NCBI GenBank assembly: GCA_903928495.1
Contig: CAIYQZ010000076.1
Location: 25,610 to 89,609 of the forward strand
DNA from: an uncultured bacterium
GTDB lineage: Bacteria > Pseudomonadota > Gammaproteobacteria > Burkholderiales > Burkholderiaceae_C
Direction: 5' to 3'
Length of the DNA stretch: 64,000 bases
The notes under the pieces are model-generated. The model had not been told where the DNA came from and ran no database searches. It worked only from the letters and a program-made list of their open reading frames with translations. A program made the translations under genes and the position numbers. Below are positions 39,734 through 51,394 of this stretch, piece by piece (position 1 is the first letter of the stretch; each line of letters starts with the position of its first letter).

Positions 39734-40264
39734 TCAGATGTAGCCCACCACCTGCGGGGCATGGCGCACATGCAGAGCCAAGGCCAGCGCATCCATGTGG
39801 TTCGATTGGCGGCTCAATATGCGATGGGCAAGCGGCAAATACTCCGCTTCTTCAAACCTCGCGTGCGCTGTGTACAACGCGGCAAACTGCCCCAGAGCCA
39901 GCACGTCGAGCGTGGTGTCTTTGCCCTTGGCCACCGCCTTCAAGCCGGGCTCCAACTGTTTCCAGCGCCCTTCAAGATCGCGGTGCTCAGAGGTGAGTCG
40001 CTCTGCCAGGGCCACCACACGTGCACGCTCCTCACCGGCTGAGGCACTGGCCGCGACCACCGGGAACAATTGCTCTTCTTCCTCCGAATGGTGTTCAAAC
40101 ACCGCATGGCGAAAGAAGTCGAGGGCCTCCTGGGCTGTGCTGCGCGCGCGCGCCGCCGCCTCAAGCAATGCAGGCAAGCCAGACACGCGGTCCAGCTTGG
40201 ACAGGATGCCCACATGGCAATTGGCGAAATCGTGAAGGGGTGTCTCGGGCGTGGAGGGGTTCAT
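39734..40264 (-). CDS. Hemerythrin-like domain protein
   Basis: HDFANCHVGILSKLD...FFRHAVFEHHSEEEEQLFPVV...LTSEHRDLEGRWKQL...LYTAHARFEEAEYLPLA: hemerythrin HHE pattern. Confidence 0.85.
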   Translation of the reverse strand: MNPSTPETPLHDFANCHVGILSKLDRVSGLPALLEAAARARSTAQEALDFFRHAVFEHHSEEEEQLFPVVAASASAGEERARVVALAERLTSEHRDLEGRWKQLEPGLKAVAKGKDTTLDVLALGQFAALYTAHARFEEAEYLPLAHRILSRQSNHMDALALALHVRHAPQVVGYI

Positions 40265-40356
40265 GTCAGTGCAGTTGATGTCAACGGCACCAATACGCCG
40301 TCGCCGCAGAGTTTGAATTCAACCCTCGCAAATGCGTTTGATCCACATCAGGAATG

Positions 40357-40433
40357 TGGCCTGCCCGGCTGGGATCGAACCAGCGACAACCGGCTTAGAA
40401 GGCCGGTGCTCTATCCAACTGAGCTACGGACAG
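40357..40433 (-). tRNA. tRNA-Arg(TCT), CCA encoded
   Basis: Acceptor CTGTCCG/CGGGCAG, D-arm GCTC, anticodon loop CTTCTAA, T-loop GGTTCGATCC, GCCA 3' end; 77 nt. Confidence 0.95.
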
Positions 40434-40444
40434 TTCAACAAGAC

Positions 40445-40478
40445 AAAAGGCCCAGCACTTTGCGGCGCTGAGCCTTTT
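40445..40478 (-). terminator. Probable intrinsic terminator downstream of tRNA-Pro / between tRNAs
   Basis: Stem GGCCCAGC/GCTGAGCC flanked by AAAAGG and CCTTTT. Confidence 0.6.
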
Positions 40479-40488
40479 ATTTGTAGGT

Positions 40489-40565
40489 TGGTCGGGGCGG
40501 CGGGATTCGAACTCGCGACCCTCTGCTCCCAAAGCAGATGCGCTACCAGGCTGCGCTACGCCCCG
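40489..40565 (-). tRNA. tRNA-Pro(TGG), CCA encoded
   Basis: Acceptor CGGGGCG/CGCCCCG, anticodon loop TTTGGGA, T-arm GTTCGAATC, ACCA end; 77 nt. Confidence 0.95.
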
Positions 40566-40592
40566 ACAAGCCTCTTAGTATAACCGTCAAAA

Positions 40593-41096
40593 TCAGTGTT
40601 CCAGCCACTTCTGCATGAAACAGGCATGGCCCATCGCCGGATCCAGTTGGTAGTCCGCAAAACCCAACGCCTCATACAGCCGACGAGCGGGGCCATTGCC
40701 CGACAGGACCTCCAGCGTCAGCTTGCATGCCCCACGGATTCTGGCCTCGTTTTCCGCCGCAGCCAGCAGCAGTCGCCCGACACCCCTCCCCCGATGGCCA
40801 GACAGGACAGCGACATCGTGCACATTCACCAGCGTCTGACACGCAAAAGTGGAAAACCCTTCGATGCAGTTGACCAGGCCAACGGGCGTGTCTGCCTCCC
40901 AGGCGATGAAACTGAAAGCCTGTGGACGCCGACCCAGTTCTGCAGCCAGGTGGCGCTTGACATGCTCACTGAGGGGCTGTCCGCCGCCGGCAGGATCACT
41001 GGCATAGGCGTCCAGCAACGCCACCAAGGCGGCAGCGTCGCGGGCATCGGTGTAATCGACGCGACGAACAGACAGGGAGTTGTGTGGGGTCACCAT
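40593..41096 (-). CDS. GNAT family N-acetyltransferase
   Basis: VHDVAVLSGHRGRGVGRLLLAAAENEARIRGACKLTLEVLSGNGPARRLYEALGF. Confidence 0.92.
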   Translation of the reverse strand: MVTPHNSLSVRRVDYTDARDAAALVALLDAYASDPAGGGQPLSEHVKRHLAAELGRRPQAFSFIAWEADTPVGLVNCIEGFSTFACQTLVNVHDVAVLSGHRGRGVGRLLLAAAENEARIRGACKLTLEVLSGNGPARRLYEALGFADYQLDPAMGHACFMQKWLEH

Positions 41097-41102
41097 GAGG
41101 CT

Positions 41103-42461
41103 TCAATCCGTTTCCAGGGTTCGAGCAAGGCGCTGCGCCATGGCCTTGGCAGTGGTGGCGTCGCGGGCCTCGACCATCACGCGCACCAATGGCTCGGTAC
41201 CGCTGGGACGCACCAGCACACGACCTGTTTGTCCCAGTTCGCTCTCGACCTTGGCCACTTCACTGGCCAGACGAGCGTTGCTCTTCCAGTCTTGCCCAGG
41301 CCTGAGCCGAACATTGATCATGGTTTGGGGGAACAAAGTGACACCTGACAGCAAGTCAGCCAGGCTGCGCCCGCTGCGAACACTCGCCTGCAGGACCTGC
41401 AAAGCGGAGATCAGGCCATCACCGGTGGTGTGCCTGTCGAGCGCAAGCAAATGTCCGGAGCCCTCGCCCCCCAGCAACCAACCCCGTTTTTCAAGCTCTT
41501 CCAACACATAGCGGTCGCCCACTTTGGCCCGCACAAACTCGAAACCACTCTGCTTGAGCGCGAGTTCAACAGCCATGTTGGTCATCAACGTCCCGACGAC
41601 GCCTGCCAGTTCGGGCCCTGGTTCCAGCCCACGTGAGCGCATGCGGAGCAAACGCTCCTGCGCAATGATGTACAGAAGTTCGTCACCGTTGAACAGTCTG
41701 CCGTGCGCATCGACGAGTTGCAGCCGGTCGGCATCCCCGTCCAGGGCCACACCCAGATCGGCACGGTGAGCCTTGACCGCGTCCACCAGCGCCTGTGGGT
41801 GTGTGGCACCCACCTGATGGTTGATGTTGAGGCCATCGGGCGAACAACCGATCGCTACCACCTCGGCGCCCAGCTCATGGAACACCTTCGGGGCAATCTG
41901 GTAGGCCGCCCCGTGGGCGCCATCGATCACGATGCGCATGCCCTTGAGGGTGAGGTCATTGGGAAACGTGCTTTTGCAAAACTCGATGTAGCGGCCCGCT
42001 GCATCGTCCAGACGCCGGGCTTTGCCCAGCTCAGCGGCATTCGCCCACACGGGGGGCTCTTCGAGCACGGCCTCGACGTCCAGTTCCCAGGCGTCGGACA
42101 ACTTGGTGCCTTGGGCACTGAAAAATTTGATCCCGTTGTCGTCAAAAGGGTTATGGCTCGCGCTGATGACGACGCCCAGACTGGCACGCTGGGCGCGCGT
42201 CAGATACGCAACTGCAGGTGTGGGCACTGGGCCCAACAACACCACATCCACCCCGGCCGAGTTGAAGCCCGACTCCATTGCACTTTCCAGCATGTAACCT
42301 GAAATACGTGTGTCTTTTCCGATCAACACCGTGGGGTGCGCTTCATTGCGCTTGAGAACACGGCCCACGGCATGGGCAAGCTTCAACACAAAATCGGGGG
42401 TGATGGGAGACTGGCCCACGGTGCCGCGAATGCCATCGGTTCCAAAATACTGACGGGTCAT
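41103..42461 (-). CDS. glmM: Phosphoglucosamine mutase
   Basis: [55 protein letters not shown]. Confidence 0.97.
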   Translation of the reverse strand: MTRQYFGTDGIRGTVGQSPITPDFVLKLAHAVGRVLKRNEAHPTVLIGKDTRISGYMLESAMESGFNSAGVDVVLLGPVPTPAVAYLTRAQRASLGVVISASHNPFDDNGIKFFSAQGTKLSDAWELDVEAVLEEPPVWANAAELGKARRLDDAAGRYIEFCKSTFPNDLTLKGMRIVIDGAHGAAYQIAPKVFHELGAEVVAIGCSPDGLNINHQVGATHPQALVDAVKAHRADLGVALDGDADRLQLVDAHGRLFNGDELLYIIAQERLLRMRSRGLEPGPELAGVVGTLMTNMAVELALKQSGFEFVRAKVGDRYVLEELEKRGWLLGGEGSGHLLALDRHTTGDGLISALQVLQASVRSGRSLADLLSGVTLFPQTMINVRLRPGQDWKSNARLASEVAKVESELGQTGRVLVRPSGTEPLVRVMVEARDATTAKAMAQRLARTLETD

Positions 42462-42503
42462 GCTGTTTCCACTGTTTTTATCTGAACGGGTTGGCCACCG
42501 GTT

Positions 42504-43388
42504 TCATCCCTCGGCGCGTTGCGACTCTACAGCCTGCCACACCGCAAGTGCCTGACAGGTTTCACGCACGTCGTGCACCCTGACCACATGCGCTCCCTGC
42601 TGGGCGGCCATCACGGCGGCCACAACACTGGGAATCAAACGACCTTCAGCCACAAGTTGGCGGGGTGCTGCAGCGCCGCCATCACCGATGATGTGGCCCA
42701 GAGTGCTTTTTCGCGACCAACCGGCGAGCACCCCCAGCCCCAATGGCAGCAGATCCCGCTGGTGCGCAAGCAAATGCAGGTTTTGCTCAGGTGATTTGCC
42801 AAAACCAATACCGGGGTCAACAACAATGCGACTCTTTTCCACACCCAGCGCTTGAAGGTATTCACTTTGTTGCTGCAAAAATTCAACCACTTGTGACAAC
42901 ACATCACCCTGCATGGGACGCACCTGCATGGTTTGTGGATCGCGGTGCATGTGCATCAGACACACACCACACTGTGGGTGCTGGGCCACCACGGTCTGAG
43001 CCGATGGGCAGTCAGGGGTAGCGGGTTGCCGCAGCGCCCAGATGTCGTTGATGATGTCTGCCCCAGAGTCAAGGGCGGCTCGCATCACCGCAGGCTTGTA
43101 GGTATCCACTGACACAGGCACACCCAATTTCACAGCCTCGCACAACACAGGCAACAGTCGCGCCAGCTCCTGCTGGCGGGACAACGGAGGTGCACCAGGG
43201 CGTGTGGACTCGGCTCCGAGATCAAGCATGTGCGCACCATCGGCCAGCAGGCGCTCGCAGCAGGCCACAGCGTCGCGGGTGGTCGCATTCAGGCCCCCGT
43301 CGGAGAACGAGTCAGGGGTGATGTTAACGATGCCCATCACCCTGGGACGGGTCAAGTCGATTTGGAATCGGCTGGTTTGCCAGTACAT
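42504..43388 (-). CDS. folP: Dihydropteroate synthase
   Basis: VMGIVNITPDSFSDGG; LDLGAESTRPGAPPL; VDPGIGFGKSPEQNL. Confidence 0.97.
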   Translation of the reverse strand: MYWQTSRFQIDLTRPRVMGIVNITPDSFSDGGLNATTRDAVACCERLLADGAHMLDLGAESTRPGAPPLSRQQELARLLPVLCEAVKLGVPVSVDTYKPAVMRAALDSGADIINDIWALRQPATPDCPSAQTVVAQHPQCGVCLMHMHRDPQTMQVRPMQGDVLSQVVEFLQQQSEYLQALGVEKSRIVVDPGIGFGKSPEQNLHLLAHQRDLLPLGLGVLAGWSRKSTLGHIIGDGGAAAPRQLVAEGRLIPSVVAAVMAAQQGAHVVRVHDVRETCQALAVWQAVESQRAEG

Positions 43389-43421
43389 GCATCTCCCTGC
43401 ACAAGAGTTGGCTCAGAAATG

Positions 43422-43446
43422 AAAAACCGGGGCACTTGCCCCGGTT
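43422..43446 (-). terminator. Intrinsic terminator between ftsH and folP
   Basis: Reverse strand AACCGGGGC-AAGT-GCCCCGGTT followed by TTTC: 9-bp perfect stem, 4-nt loop. Confidence 0.8.
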
Positions 43447-43496
43447 GGATTCGCGAGGGTTGAAAAACCGCTGCGCTGATGTGTCTCCGCTGCCGC

Positions 43497-45413
43497 TCAG
43501 GCTGCGGTGGGTGCCGGGTCAGGCGTGACCGCCGGTGCGCCGCCGCTGCCGCCGCCACCCACGGATGGGTTGCGGGGAGTCCAGTCCTTGGGAGGCCGGG
43601 GAGGTTTGCCAGCCATGATGTCATCGAGTTGGTCGCTGTCGATGGTTTCCCACTCCAGCAAGGCCTTCGCCATGGCATGCATCTTGTCGGCGTGTTCCTC
43701 GATCAGGTCACGCGCCAGCTTGTACTGCTGGTCAATGATGCGGCGCACTTCGGCGTCGACCTTCTGCATGGTCTGTTCGCTCATGTTGGTGGTTTTGGTC
43801 ACCGAGCGGCCCAGAAACACTTCGCCTTCGTTCTCGGCGTACACCATGGGGCCCAAGGCATCAGTCATGCCGTAGCGCATCACCATGTCGCGGGCGATGG
43901 AGGTGGCACGCTCGAAGTCGTTGCTGGCACCGGTGGTCATCTGATTCATGAACACTTCTTCCGCAATGCGGCCACCAAACAGCATGCTGATCTGGTTCAG
44001 CATGTAGTCTTTGTCGTAGCTGTAGCGGTCTTGCGCAGGCAGGCTCATGGTCACGCCCAGGGCACGGCCACGGGGAATGATGGTGACCTTGTGCACAGGG
44101 TCGCACTTGGGCAACAGCTTGCCAATCAATGCATGGCCAGACTCGTGGTAGGCCGTGTTGCGGCGCTCTTCTTCGGGCATGACCATGCTCTTGCGCTCGG
44201 GGCCCATGAAGATTTTGTCTTTGGCCTTTTCAAAGTCTTGCATCTCGACGGTGCGGGCGTTGCGGCGCGCAGCCATCAGGGCGGCTTCGTTGCACAGGTT
44301 GGCCAGATCGGCACCGCTCATGCCAGGCGTGCCACGGGCGATGACGCTGGGGTTCACGTCTTGCCCCAAGGGCACTTTGCGCATGTGCACATTCAGAATT
44401 TGCTCGCGGCCACGGATGTCGGGCAGCGTCACGTACACCTGACGGTCGAAACGGCCGGGGCGCAACAGCGCAGCATCCAGAATGTCAGGGCGGTTGGTGG
44501 CAGCCACCACTATCACGCCCAGGTTGGTTTCGAAGCCATCCATCTCGACCAGCATCTGGTTCAGCGTTTGTTCGCGCTCGTCATTGCCACCGCCCAAGCC
44601 TGCACCACGCTGGCGACCCACCGCATCGATTTCGTCGATGAAGATGATGCAAGGCGCGTTTTTCTTGGCGTTTTCGAACATGTCACGAACGCGTGCAGCG
44701 CCCACACCCACGAACATTTCCACGAAGTCGGAGCCCGAAATGCTGAAAAAAGGCACCTTGGCTTCACCGGCAATGCCCTTGGCCAGCAGGGTCTTGCCGG
44801 TACCGGGAGGGCCAACCAGCAGCAAGCCACGGGGAATACGGCCACCGAGCTTCTGGAACTTGGCGGGGTCTTTCAGGAAGTCGACGACTTCCTTCACTTC
44901 CTCCTTGGCCTCGTCACAACCAGCCACGTCTGCAAAGGTGACGGTGTTGTTGTTTTCGTCGAGCATGCGGGCCTTGCTTTTGCCAAAGCTGAACGCACCG
45001 CCTTTGCCACCGCCCTGCATCTGTCGCATGAAGTACACCCACACGCCGATCAGCAGCAGCATGGGGCCCCAGCTGACGAGCAAAGTCATCAGCAGCGAAC
45101 CTTCTTCGCGGGGCTTGACGTCGAACTTCACATCGTTGGCAATCAGGTCACCCACCAAGCCGCGGTCCAAGTAGGTAGCGGTGGTGCGCACACGGCGATC
45201 GTCGATGGTGACAGCCGTGATCTCTGTGCCGCCTTGCCCCTCGGCAATGGTGGCGCTCTTGATGCGTTGGGCTTTCACCTCGTCCAAAAACTCTGAATAG
45301 CCCAGGTAGCCTGCGCCGGCCGCAGCACGGCCGTCAAACTGCTTGAACACGGTGAAAAGCACCATGGCAATCACCATCCAGACGGCGATTTTCGAAAACC
45401 ACTGATTGTTCAA
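43497..45413 (-). CDS. ftsH: ATP-dependent zinc metalloprotease FtsH (TTG start likely)
   Basis: [35 protein letters not shown] zinc site; AGGAG ahead of TTG AAC AAT CAG TGG. ORF could extend to 45428. Confidence 0.95.
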   Translation of the reverse strand: MNNQWFSKIAVWMVIAMVLFTVFKQFDGRAAAGAGYLGYSEFLDEVKAQRIKSATIAEGQGGTEITAVTIDDRRVRTTATYLDRGLVGDLIANDVKFDVKPREEGSLLMTLLVSWGPMLLLIGVWVYFMRQMQGGGKGGAFSFGKSKARMLDENNNTVTFADVAGCDEAKEEVKEVVDFLKDPAKFQKLGGRIPRGLLLVGPPGTGKTLLAKGIAGEAKVPFFSISGSDFVEMFVGVGAARVRDMFENAKKNAPCIIFIDEIDAVGRQRGAGLGGGNDEREQTLNQMLVEMDGFETNLGVIVVAATNRPDILDAALLRPGRFDRQVYVTLPDIRGREQILNVHMRKVPLGQDVNPSVIARGTPGMSGADLANLCNEAALMAARRNARTVEMQDFEKAKDKIFMGPERKSMVMPEEERRNTAYHESGHALIGKLLPKCDPVHKVTIIPRGRALGVTMSLPAQDRYSYDKDYMLNQISMLFGGRIAEEVFMNQMTTGASNDFERATSIARDMVMRYGMTDALGPMVYAENEGEVFLGRSVTKTTNMSEQTMQKVDAEVRRIIDQQYKLARDLIEEHADKMHAMAKALLEWETIDSDQLDDIMAGKPPRPPKDWTPRNPSVGGGGSGGAPAVTPDPAPTAA

Positions 45414-45535
45414 GTCGGGCTCCTGCAAATGGGGTATGAGAACTCAGTTGGGGGCATTTTAGGACTTTCAAGAGCGCAGGGGCTTGACATCCGTCTAAAC
45501 CCTGACTATGCCAAGACAATCGGCGCGATAGTTTT

Positions 45536-46216
45536 TTATGTTTCGGTGGGCCGCAGTGGGCCCATGCCCACCAAAAATGTCTCGGACGACTTGTCGCGCG
45601 ACGCTTTGGGCTTGAACGGTTTGACCACCCGGAAGTGCGCTTTTAACAACTGCACAAGTTCACTGTAGCCGCTGCCGTGGAACAGCTTGACCACCAGAGC
45701 CCCCTCCGGCTTGAGGTGGGTCATGGAAAAATCCACTGCCAGCTCAATCAAATGCGCGATGCGCGCAGCGTCCACAGTGCCAATGCCCGACAGATTCGGC
45801 GCCATGTCCGACACCACCACATCGACGGCCTGGGACGCTGTTTGTTCGGCCAGGGCGTCCTGAAGGGCCTTCAATGTGCTGTCCTCGCGGAAATCGCCCT
45901 CAATGAACACCACCCCTTCTATGGCCTCCATGGGCAGGATGTCCATCGCAATGATGGTGCCGTTCAGTGCCCCGGCCGCAGCGCCCTGAGGCGACAGCTT
46001 GCGGCGCACGTACTGGCTCCATGCACCGGGGGCTGAACCCAAATCCACCACCACGTCGCCAGGCTTGATCAGGCCAAAGGTTTCGTCAATTTCTTTCAGC
46101 TTGTAGGCGGCGCGCGCGCGGAAACCCTCCTTCTTGGCCAGTTTGACGTAGGTGTCGTTCACATGGTCGTTGAGCCATGCCTTGTTGACCTTCTTGCTTT
46201 TGGTATTGACTTTCAT
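45536..46216 (-). CDS. rlmE: 23S rRNA 2'-O-methyltransferase RlmE
   Basis: [49 protein letters not shown]. Confidence 0.95.
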   Translation of the reverse strand: MKVNTKSKKVNKAWLNDHVNDTYVKLAKKEGFRARAAYKLKEIDETFGLIKPGDVVVDLGSAPGAWSQYVRRKLSPQGAAAGALNGTIIAMDILPMEAIEGVVFIEGDFREDSTLKALQDALAEQTASQAVDVVVSDMAPNLSGIGTVDAARIAHLIELAVDFSMTHLKPEGALVVKLFHGSGYSELVQLLKAHFRVVKPFKPKASRDKSSETFLVGMGPLRPTET

Positions 46217-46276
46217 GCCTTGCCTGTGTTTGCCACCCCGGCGCCATGGGCGGAGGTGATGGCCGATAATTGTCCC

Positions 46277-46750
46277 ATGTCCCAGATACAACTCACCCCC
46301 GCCCAGCGCAAAGCGCACCGCGCCGATGCGCACCACCTGGCCCCTGTGGTTTTCATTGGCAACGATGGGCTCACGCCTGCCGTGACCCGTGAAACCGACC
46401 TGGCGCTCAAAGCCCATGGCCTCATCAAGGTGCGGGTCTTCTCCGATGACCGTGCTGCCCGCGAAGCCATGCTCCAGTCGCTGGCACATGAACTCAGCGC
46501 CGCGCCCATCCAGCACATCGGCAAATTGCTGGTGTTGTGGCGCCCCACCGAAGAGAAATCCAAAGCTGTGGACGAAGACCGGGGTGCAGCGCCTCGCGAT
46601 GTGAAGGTGCTGAAGTTCAGCAGTCGTGGGGGCCAACGCCCCCAAGTCAAGATGGTGCGCGTGCTGGGCAACCAGCGCCTCACCCCCGGTGGCACGATCA
46701 AGCGCGCCAAAAACAACCAGAAAAGCATCAAGAAAAGCCAGTCTGATTGA
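46277..46750 (+). CDS. YhbY family RNA-binding protein
   Basis: [49 protein letters not shown]; divergent to rlmE. Confidence 0.9.
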   Translation: MSQIQLTPAQRKAHRADAHHLAPVVFIGNDGLTPAVTRETDLALKAHGLIKVRVFSDDRAAREAMLQSLAHELSAAPIQHIGKLLVLWRPTEEKSKAVDEDRGAAPRDVKVLKFSSRGGQRPQVKMVRVLGNQRLTPGGTIKRAKNNQKSIKKSQSD

Positions 46751-46752
46751 CC

Positions 46753-48816
46753 ATGAGCATTGCCAACCCCAATCCCTTGCTTGATCTGGACGGTCTGCCC
46801 CGCTTCGATGCGATTGCACCTGCCGATGTGGCCCCTGCGCTGGACGAGCTGCTTGCACGCGCTGATGAAGCTTTGGAGTTGGTGACCGCCGACACCTTCC
46901 CCGCTCAATGGGCCGCCCTGTCGGCCACGCTCGACGTAGCGACTGAGCGCCTCGGGCGGGCCTGGGGTGCGGTCAACCACCTCAACAGCGTGGCAGACAG
47001 CCCCGAACTGCGCGCCGCCTACAACGCCGCCCTGCCCCGCGTGACCGAGTTCTGGACCCGCCTGGGCGCAGACGAACGGCTGTACGCCAAATACAAAGCG
47101 ATGGACGTTGCACAACTCACGCCTGAGCAACGCCAGGCCCACACCAACGCCATGCGTGGCTTTGTCCTGGGTGGAGCCGAGCTGCAAGGTGCGGCCAAAG
47201 AGCGCTTTGCGCAGTTACAGGAACGCCAGGCCGAGCTGGGTCAAAAATTCAGCGAGAACTCGCTGGACGCCACCGATGCCTTTGCCTACTTTGCCACCGA
47301 AGAAGAACTGGTGGGTGTGCCAACGGACGTGGTTCAAGCCGCACGTGCCGCCGCAGTGGCTGACGGCAAAGAAGGCCACAAGCTCACGCTGAAAATGCCC
47401 TCTTACCTGCCGGTGATGCAGTTTGCCCTCAGCAGTGCACTGCGCGAGCGCCTGTACCGAGCCCACACCACCCGCGCCAGCGACCAGTCAGCAGAGGAAT
47501 TCCGAAAGTTCGACAACAGCGCGGTCATGCAAGAACTGCTCGCCCTGCGCCAGGACGAAGCCGCGTTGTTGGGCTACGCCAATTTTGCAGAGGTGTCGCT
47601 GATGCCCAAAATGGCCCGCTCACCCCAGCAAGTGGTGGACTTTCTGCGAGATCTGGCCCGGCGCGCACGTCCGTTTGCTGAGCAGGATCTGGCCGATCTG
47701 CGGGCCTTCGCGGCTGAACACCTGGACCTCCCGGACCCCCAACCCTGGGACTGGAGCTACGTGGGTGAAAAGCTGAAAGAAGCCCGATACGCGTTCAGCG
47801 AACAAGAGGTGAAAACCTACTTCACCGCCCCCAAGGTGCTGCAAGGGTTGTTTCGCATCATCGAGACGCTGTTTGAAGTGGCCATTCGGCCCGACAACGC
47901 ACCCATTTGGCACCCCGGTGTGCAGTTCTTCCGGATCGAGCGTGGCACACACTTGGTAGGCCAGTTTTATCTGGACCCCGGTGCCCGCACCGGCAAGCGC
48001 GGTGGCGCCTGGATGGACGACGTGCGCGCACGCTGGCTGCGCCCAGACACCGGCGCGCTGCAAACCCCTGTGGCGCACCTGGTGTGCAACTTCGCCGAGG
48101 GCATGGGCGACAAGCCCGCACTGCTCACCCACGATGACGTCATCACCCTCTTCCACGAGTTTGGCCACGGCCTGCACCACTTGCTGACACAAGTGAACGA
48201 ACGAGACGTGTCCGGCATCAGCGGCGTGGAGTGGGACGCAGTGGAACTGCCCAGCCAGTTCATGGAAAATTTCTGCTGGGAGTGGGATGTGCTCAAGCAC
48301 ATGACCGCCCACGTGGACACAGGTGAGCCCCTGCCCCGCGCCCTGTACGACAAGATGCTGGCGGCCAAAAACTTCCAAAGTGGCCTTCAAACGCTGCGCC
48401 AGGTGGAATTTTCACTGTTTGACATGCTGCTGCACATGGGCCAAGTCCCGGTGGTCAACGGGCAACCAGACATCCTTGCCCTGCTCAAGCATGTGCGCGA
48501 CGAAGTGGCCGTGTTGCAAGCCCCGGCCTACAACCGCACCCCCCACACCTTTGGCCACATTTTTTCGGGTGGATACTCGGCCGGCTATTACAGCTACAAG
48601 TGGGCAGAGGTGTTGTCTGCCGATGCCTACGCCGCTTTTGAAGAGGCTGCGCAGCACACGGGCACCACGCTGGACGTGGCCACAGGCCGCCGCTACCGCG
48701 AAGCTGTGCTGGAAGCCGGCGGCAGCCGCCCGGCCATGGAGTCGTTCAAAGCCTTCAGGGGCCGGGAACCACAGTTGGATGCCTTGCTGCGCCATCAAGG
48801 CATGACCACAGCCTGA
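46753..48816 (+). CDS. prlC: Oligopeptidase A (M3 family)
   Basis: [15 protein letters not shown] zinc motif; [17 protein letters not shown]. Confidence 0.93.
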   Translation: MSIANPNPLLDLDGLPRFDAIAPADVAPALDELLARADEALELVTADTFPAQWAALSATLDVATERLGRAWGAVNHLNSVADSPELRAAYNAALPRVTEFWTRLGADERLYAKYKAMDVAQLTPEQRQAHTNAMRGFVLGGAELQGAAKERFAQLQERQAELGQKFSENSLDATDAFAYFATEEELVGVPTDVVQAARAAAVADGKEGHKLTLKMPSYLPVMQFALSSALRERLYRAHTTRASDQSAEEFRKFDNSAVMQELLALRQDEAALLGYANFAEVSLMPKMARSPQQVVDFLRDLARRARPFAEQDLADLRAFAAEHLDLPDPQPWDWSYVGEKLKEARYAFSEQEVKTYFTAPKVLQGLFRIIETLFEVAIRPDNAPIWHPGVQFFRIERGTHLVGQFYLDPGARTGKRGGAWMDDVRARWLRPDTGALQTPVAHLVCNFAEGMGDKPALLTHDDVITLFHEFGHGLHHLLTQVNERDVSGISGVEWDAVELPSQFMENFCWEWDVLKHMTAHVDTGEPLPRALYDKMLAAKNFQSGLQTLRQVEFSLFDMLLHMGQVPVVNGQPDILALLKHVRDEVAVLQAPAYNRTPHTFGHIFSGGYSAGYYSYKWAEVLSADAYAAFEEAAQHTGTTLDVATGRRYREAVLEAGGSRPAMESFKAFRGREPQLDALLRHQGMTTA

Positions 48817-48850
48817 CGCAAAACGCCACAACCCAGGAACACACGCCATC

Positions 48851-49519
48851 ATGGTCACCACCACGCGCCACCGAATCGCAGTTGTCCGTCAATCCATTGG
48901 CTGCGCGCTGCTGGCCTGCATTTTGTCGCCGGCCTTGCAAGCTCAGGGGGTTTACAGGATCGTCGGACCGGACGGCAAGGTGTCGTTCTCTGACCAGCCC
49001 CCACCCGATGCGAAAAACGCCACCCGCGTGGCTGGCAGCGGTAGTGCCACGGGTGAAACAAGACCCAACCTGCCTTTTGAGTTGCAGCAATTGGTGGCCA
49101 AGTATCCGGTCACCCTGTATTCAGCGCCCAACTGCTCACCGTGCAACAGCGGGCGCAGTGTGCTCGTCGCCCGAGGCATCCCGTTCACGGAAAAGACGGT
49201 GGAGACCAACGACGACCTGACTGCTTTCGCCCGCATCAACCCGGACAACGCATTGCCGCTCCTGATGGTGGGATCACAGCCAGTGAAAGGCTTTTCAGGC
49301 ACAGAATGGGGCCGTTATCTCGACGCAGCGGGCTATCCCAAAACCTCGGCGCTGCCCCCTGGCTACCGCCAGCCTGCGCCACAGCCACTGGTTCCCGTCA
49401 AGGTGGCGCCTGTGTCGCCGGCCAATGCAGGCGCAACACCACCGGCCGCGCCACCCGCACGCAAACCGCCACCAGCCACCACGGCCAACCCAAACAACCC
49501 AGCCGGGATCAAGTTCTGA
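48851..49519 (+). CDS. DUF4124 plus glutaredoxin-domain secreted protein
   Basis: Signal peptide; VYRIVGPDGKVSFSDQPP (DUF4124); VTLYSAPNCSPCNSGRSVLVARGIPFTEKTVETNDD (glutaredoxin CxxC); Pro/Ala-rich tail. Confidence 0.85.
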   Translation: MVTTTRHRIAVVRQSIGCALLACILSPALQAQGVYRIVGPDGKVSFSDQPPPDAKNATRVAGSGSATGETRPNLPFELQQLVAKYPVTLYSAPNCSPCNSGRSVLVARGIPFTEKTVETNDDLTAFARINPDNALPLLMVGSQPVKGFSGTEWGRYLDAAGYPKTSALPPGYRQPAPQPLVPVKVAPVSPANAGATPPAAPPARKPPPATTANPNNPAGIKF

Positions 49520-49535
49520 GTTGTACTGCTGATGA

Positions 49536-50231
49536 TCAGTAATTGAGTGTCTTCACGCCGCCTGCGGTGGCCATCAGGCAGACCTGGGCTTTCTGGTGTG
49601 CAAACACCCCCACGGTCACCACACCGGGCCACTGGTTCACTTGGCTCTCAAATGCCAGCGGCTCGGTGATTTGAAGGCCTGTCACGTCCAGAATGTGCTG
49701 ACCGTTGTCGGTGACCAGAGGCGTACCGTCTTTCATGCGCAAGGTGGCCGTGCCACCCATCGCTGCAAACTGTGCAGCAATTCGCTTGGCCGCCATAGGG
49801 ATGACCTCCACCGGCAAGGGGAACTTGCCCAGCGCCTGCACCAGCTTGCTGTCGTCCACGATGCAGACAAACTGTTTGGACTGGGCGGCCACGATTTTCT
49901 CGCGTGTCAGCGCTGCGCCGCCGCCCTTGATCATGTAGCCTTGACCGTCAATTTCGTCGGCACCGTCGATGTACACGGCCAGTTCGGGAACGTCGTTACT
50001 GTCAAAAACTTCAATGCCCAGTGCCTTCAGGCGCACAGTAGACGCCACCGAACTGGACACGGCCCCCTTGATCTGCCCTTTCATGCTGGCCAGCGCGTCG
50101 ATGAACTTGTTCACCGTTGAACCCGTTCCCACACCCACAATGCTGCCAGGCACCACATATGCCAGAGCGGCTTGACCCACCAGGGTTTTGAGTTCGTCTT
50201 GGGTCAGGGGCGTGGCGGCGGCAGAGGTCAT
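49536..50231 (-). CDS. rpiA: Ribose-5-phosphate isomerase A
   Basis: [45 protein letters not shown]. Confidence 0.96.
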   Translation of the reverse strand: MTSAAATPLTQDELKTLVGQAALAYVVPGSIVGVGTGSTVNKFIDALASMKGQIKGAVSSSVASTVRLKALGIEVFDSNDVPELAVYIDGADEIDGQGYMIKGGGAALTREKIVAAQSKQFVCIVDDSKLVQALGKFPLPVEVIPMAAKRIAAQFAAMGGTATLRMKDGTPLVTDNGQHILDVTGLQITEPLAFESQVNQWPGVVTVGVFAHQKAQVCLMATAGGVKTLNY

Positions 50232-50284
50232 GGTGATCGATCAGGGAAAATGAGGGGTTGCTGACACTGAATGCGGATTATCCA

Positions 50285-51370
50285 ATGCCCTTGATTCCAT
50301 ACGCCCTCGCCCGCCCCTTTCTGTTCGGGCTGGACCCCGAGGCAGCCCACGAGCTGACACTGGCCAGCCTGGCCAAAGGCCAGAACACCCCACTGCAATG
50401 GGCCTGGTGCGCCGCCCGGGTGGATGACCCTGTGACGGTTGCCGGTGTGCGGTTTCCCAACCGGGTGGGCCTGGCCGCAGGATTGGACAAAAACGCCCAT
50501 GCCATCGACGGCCTGGGGGCCATGGGTTTTGGCTTTGTGGAAGTGGGTACCGTCACACCCAAAGGCCAGCCCGGCAACCCCAAGCCACGAATGTTCCGCC
50601 TGCCCGCTCGCGATGCGCTCATCAACCGCCTGGGTTTCAACAATGAAGGCCTGGCCGCCTTTCTGTCCAATGTGCAACACGCCAAGTGCCGCCAGCCGGG
50701 CAGCAACAACCCGCTGCGCCTGGGCCTGAACATTGGCAAAAACGCCGCCACACCCATTGAAAATGCCACGGCCGATTACCTGACATGCCTGGACGGCGTG
50801 TACCCCCACGCCGACTACGTCACGGTCAACATCTCCAGCCCCAACACTAAAAATCTGCGCGCCCTGCAAAGCGACGAGGCGCTGGACGCGCTGCTCGACG
50901 CGCTGTCGCAGCGACGCGAGGGGCTGGCCCGCGAACATGGTAAAACCATTCCCCTGTTCGTGAAAATTGCACCCGACCTGGACGAAGCCCAGGTGGCCAC
51001 CGTGGCCGCCACGCTGCAGCGCTACGGCTGCGACGGCCGTGGCAAGCCCAACCAAGCCTGGGGCGTGATTGCCACCAACACCACCCTGGACCGCGCCGCC
51101 GTGGCAGGCTTGCCCCATGCTGAAGAAGCTGGCGGCCTGTCGGGCCGCCCGGTATTTGAAAAGAGCAACGCCGTCATTCGGCAACTGCGCGCAGCCTTGG
51201 GCGCGGGCTTTCCCATCATTGGCGTGGGCGGCATTTTGAGTGGTGCCGACGCGGTGGAAAAAATGCGCGCTGGAGCCGACCTCGTACAGATCTACACTGG
51301 CCTGATCTACAAAGGTCCAGCCCTGGTGAATGAAGCTGCTTCATGCATCAAAAATGCCATCAGCGCTTGA
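50285..51370 (+). CDS. pyrD: Dihydroorotate dehydrogenase (quinone)
   Basis: [58 protein letters not shown]. Confidence 0.96.
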   Translation: MPLIPYALARPFLFGLDPEAAHELTLASLAKGQNTPLQWAWCAARVDDPVTVAGVRFPNRVGLAAGLDKNAHAIDGLGAMGFGFVEVGTVTPKGQPGNPKPRMFRLPARDALINRLGFNNEGLAAFLSNVQHAKCRQPGSNNPLRLGLNIGKNAATPIENATADYLTCLDGVYPHADYVTVNISSPNTKNLRALQSDEALDALLDALSQRREGLAREHGKTIPLFVKIAPDLDEAQVATVAATLQRYGCDGRGKPNQAWGVIATNTTLDRAAVAGLPHAEEAGGLSGRPVFEKSNAVIRQLRAALGAGFPIIGVGGILSGADAVEKMRAGADLVQIYTGLIYKGPALVNEAASCIKNAISA

Positions 51371-51391
51371 TGGTATTGACGTTACAGCTAT
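51345..51391 (-). repeat. Dispersed ~50-bp repeat, copy G (overlaps pyrD 3' end)
   Basis: Reverse strand ATAGCTGTAACGTCAATACCATCAAGCGCTGATGGCATTTTTGATGCA. Confidence 0.65.
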
Positions 51392-51394
51392 GTT

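Noticed and set aside
40357-40565. tRNA-Arg/tRNA-Pro pair as integration site of a mobile element
   Set aside because: Flanks are hemerythrin and GNAT genes, with no integrase or tRNA 3' duplication visible nearby.
43479-45296. 605-aa plus-strand ORF opposite ftsH
   Set aside because: Same antisense artefact; minus strand is unambiguous FtsH.
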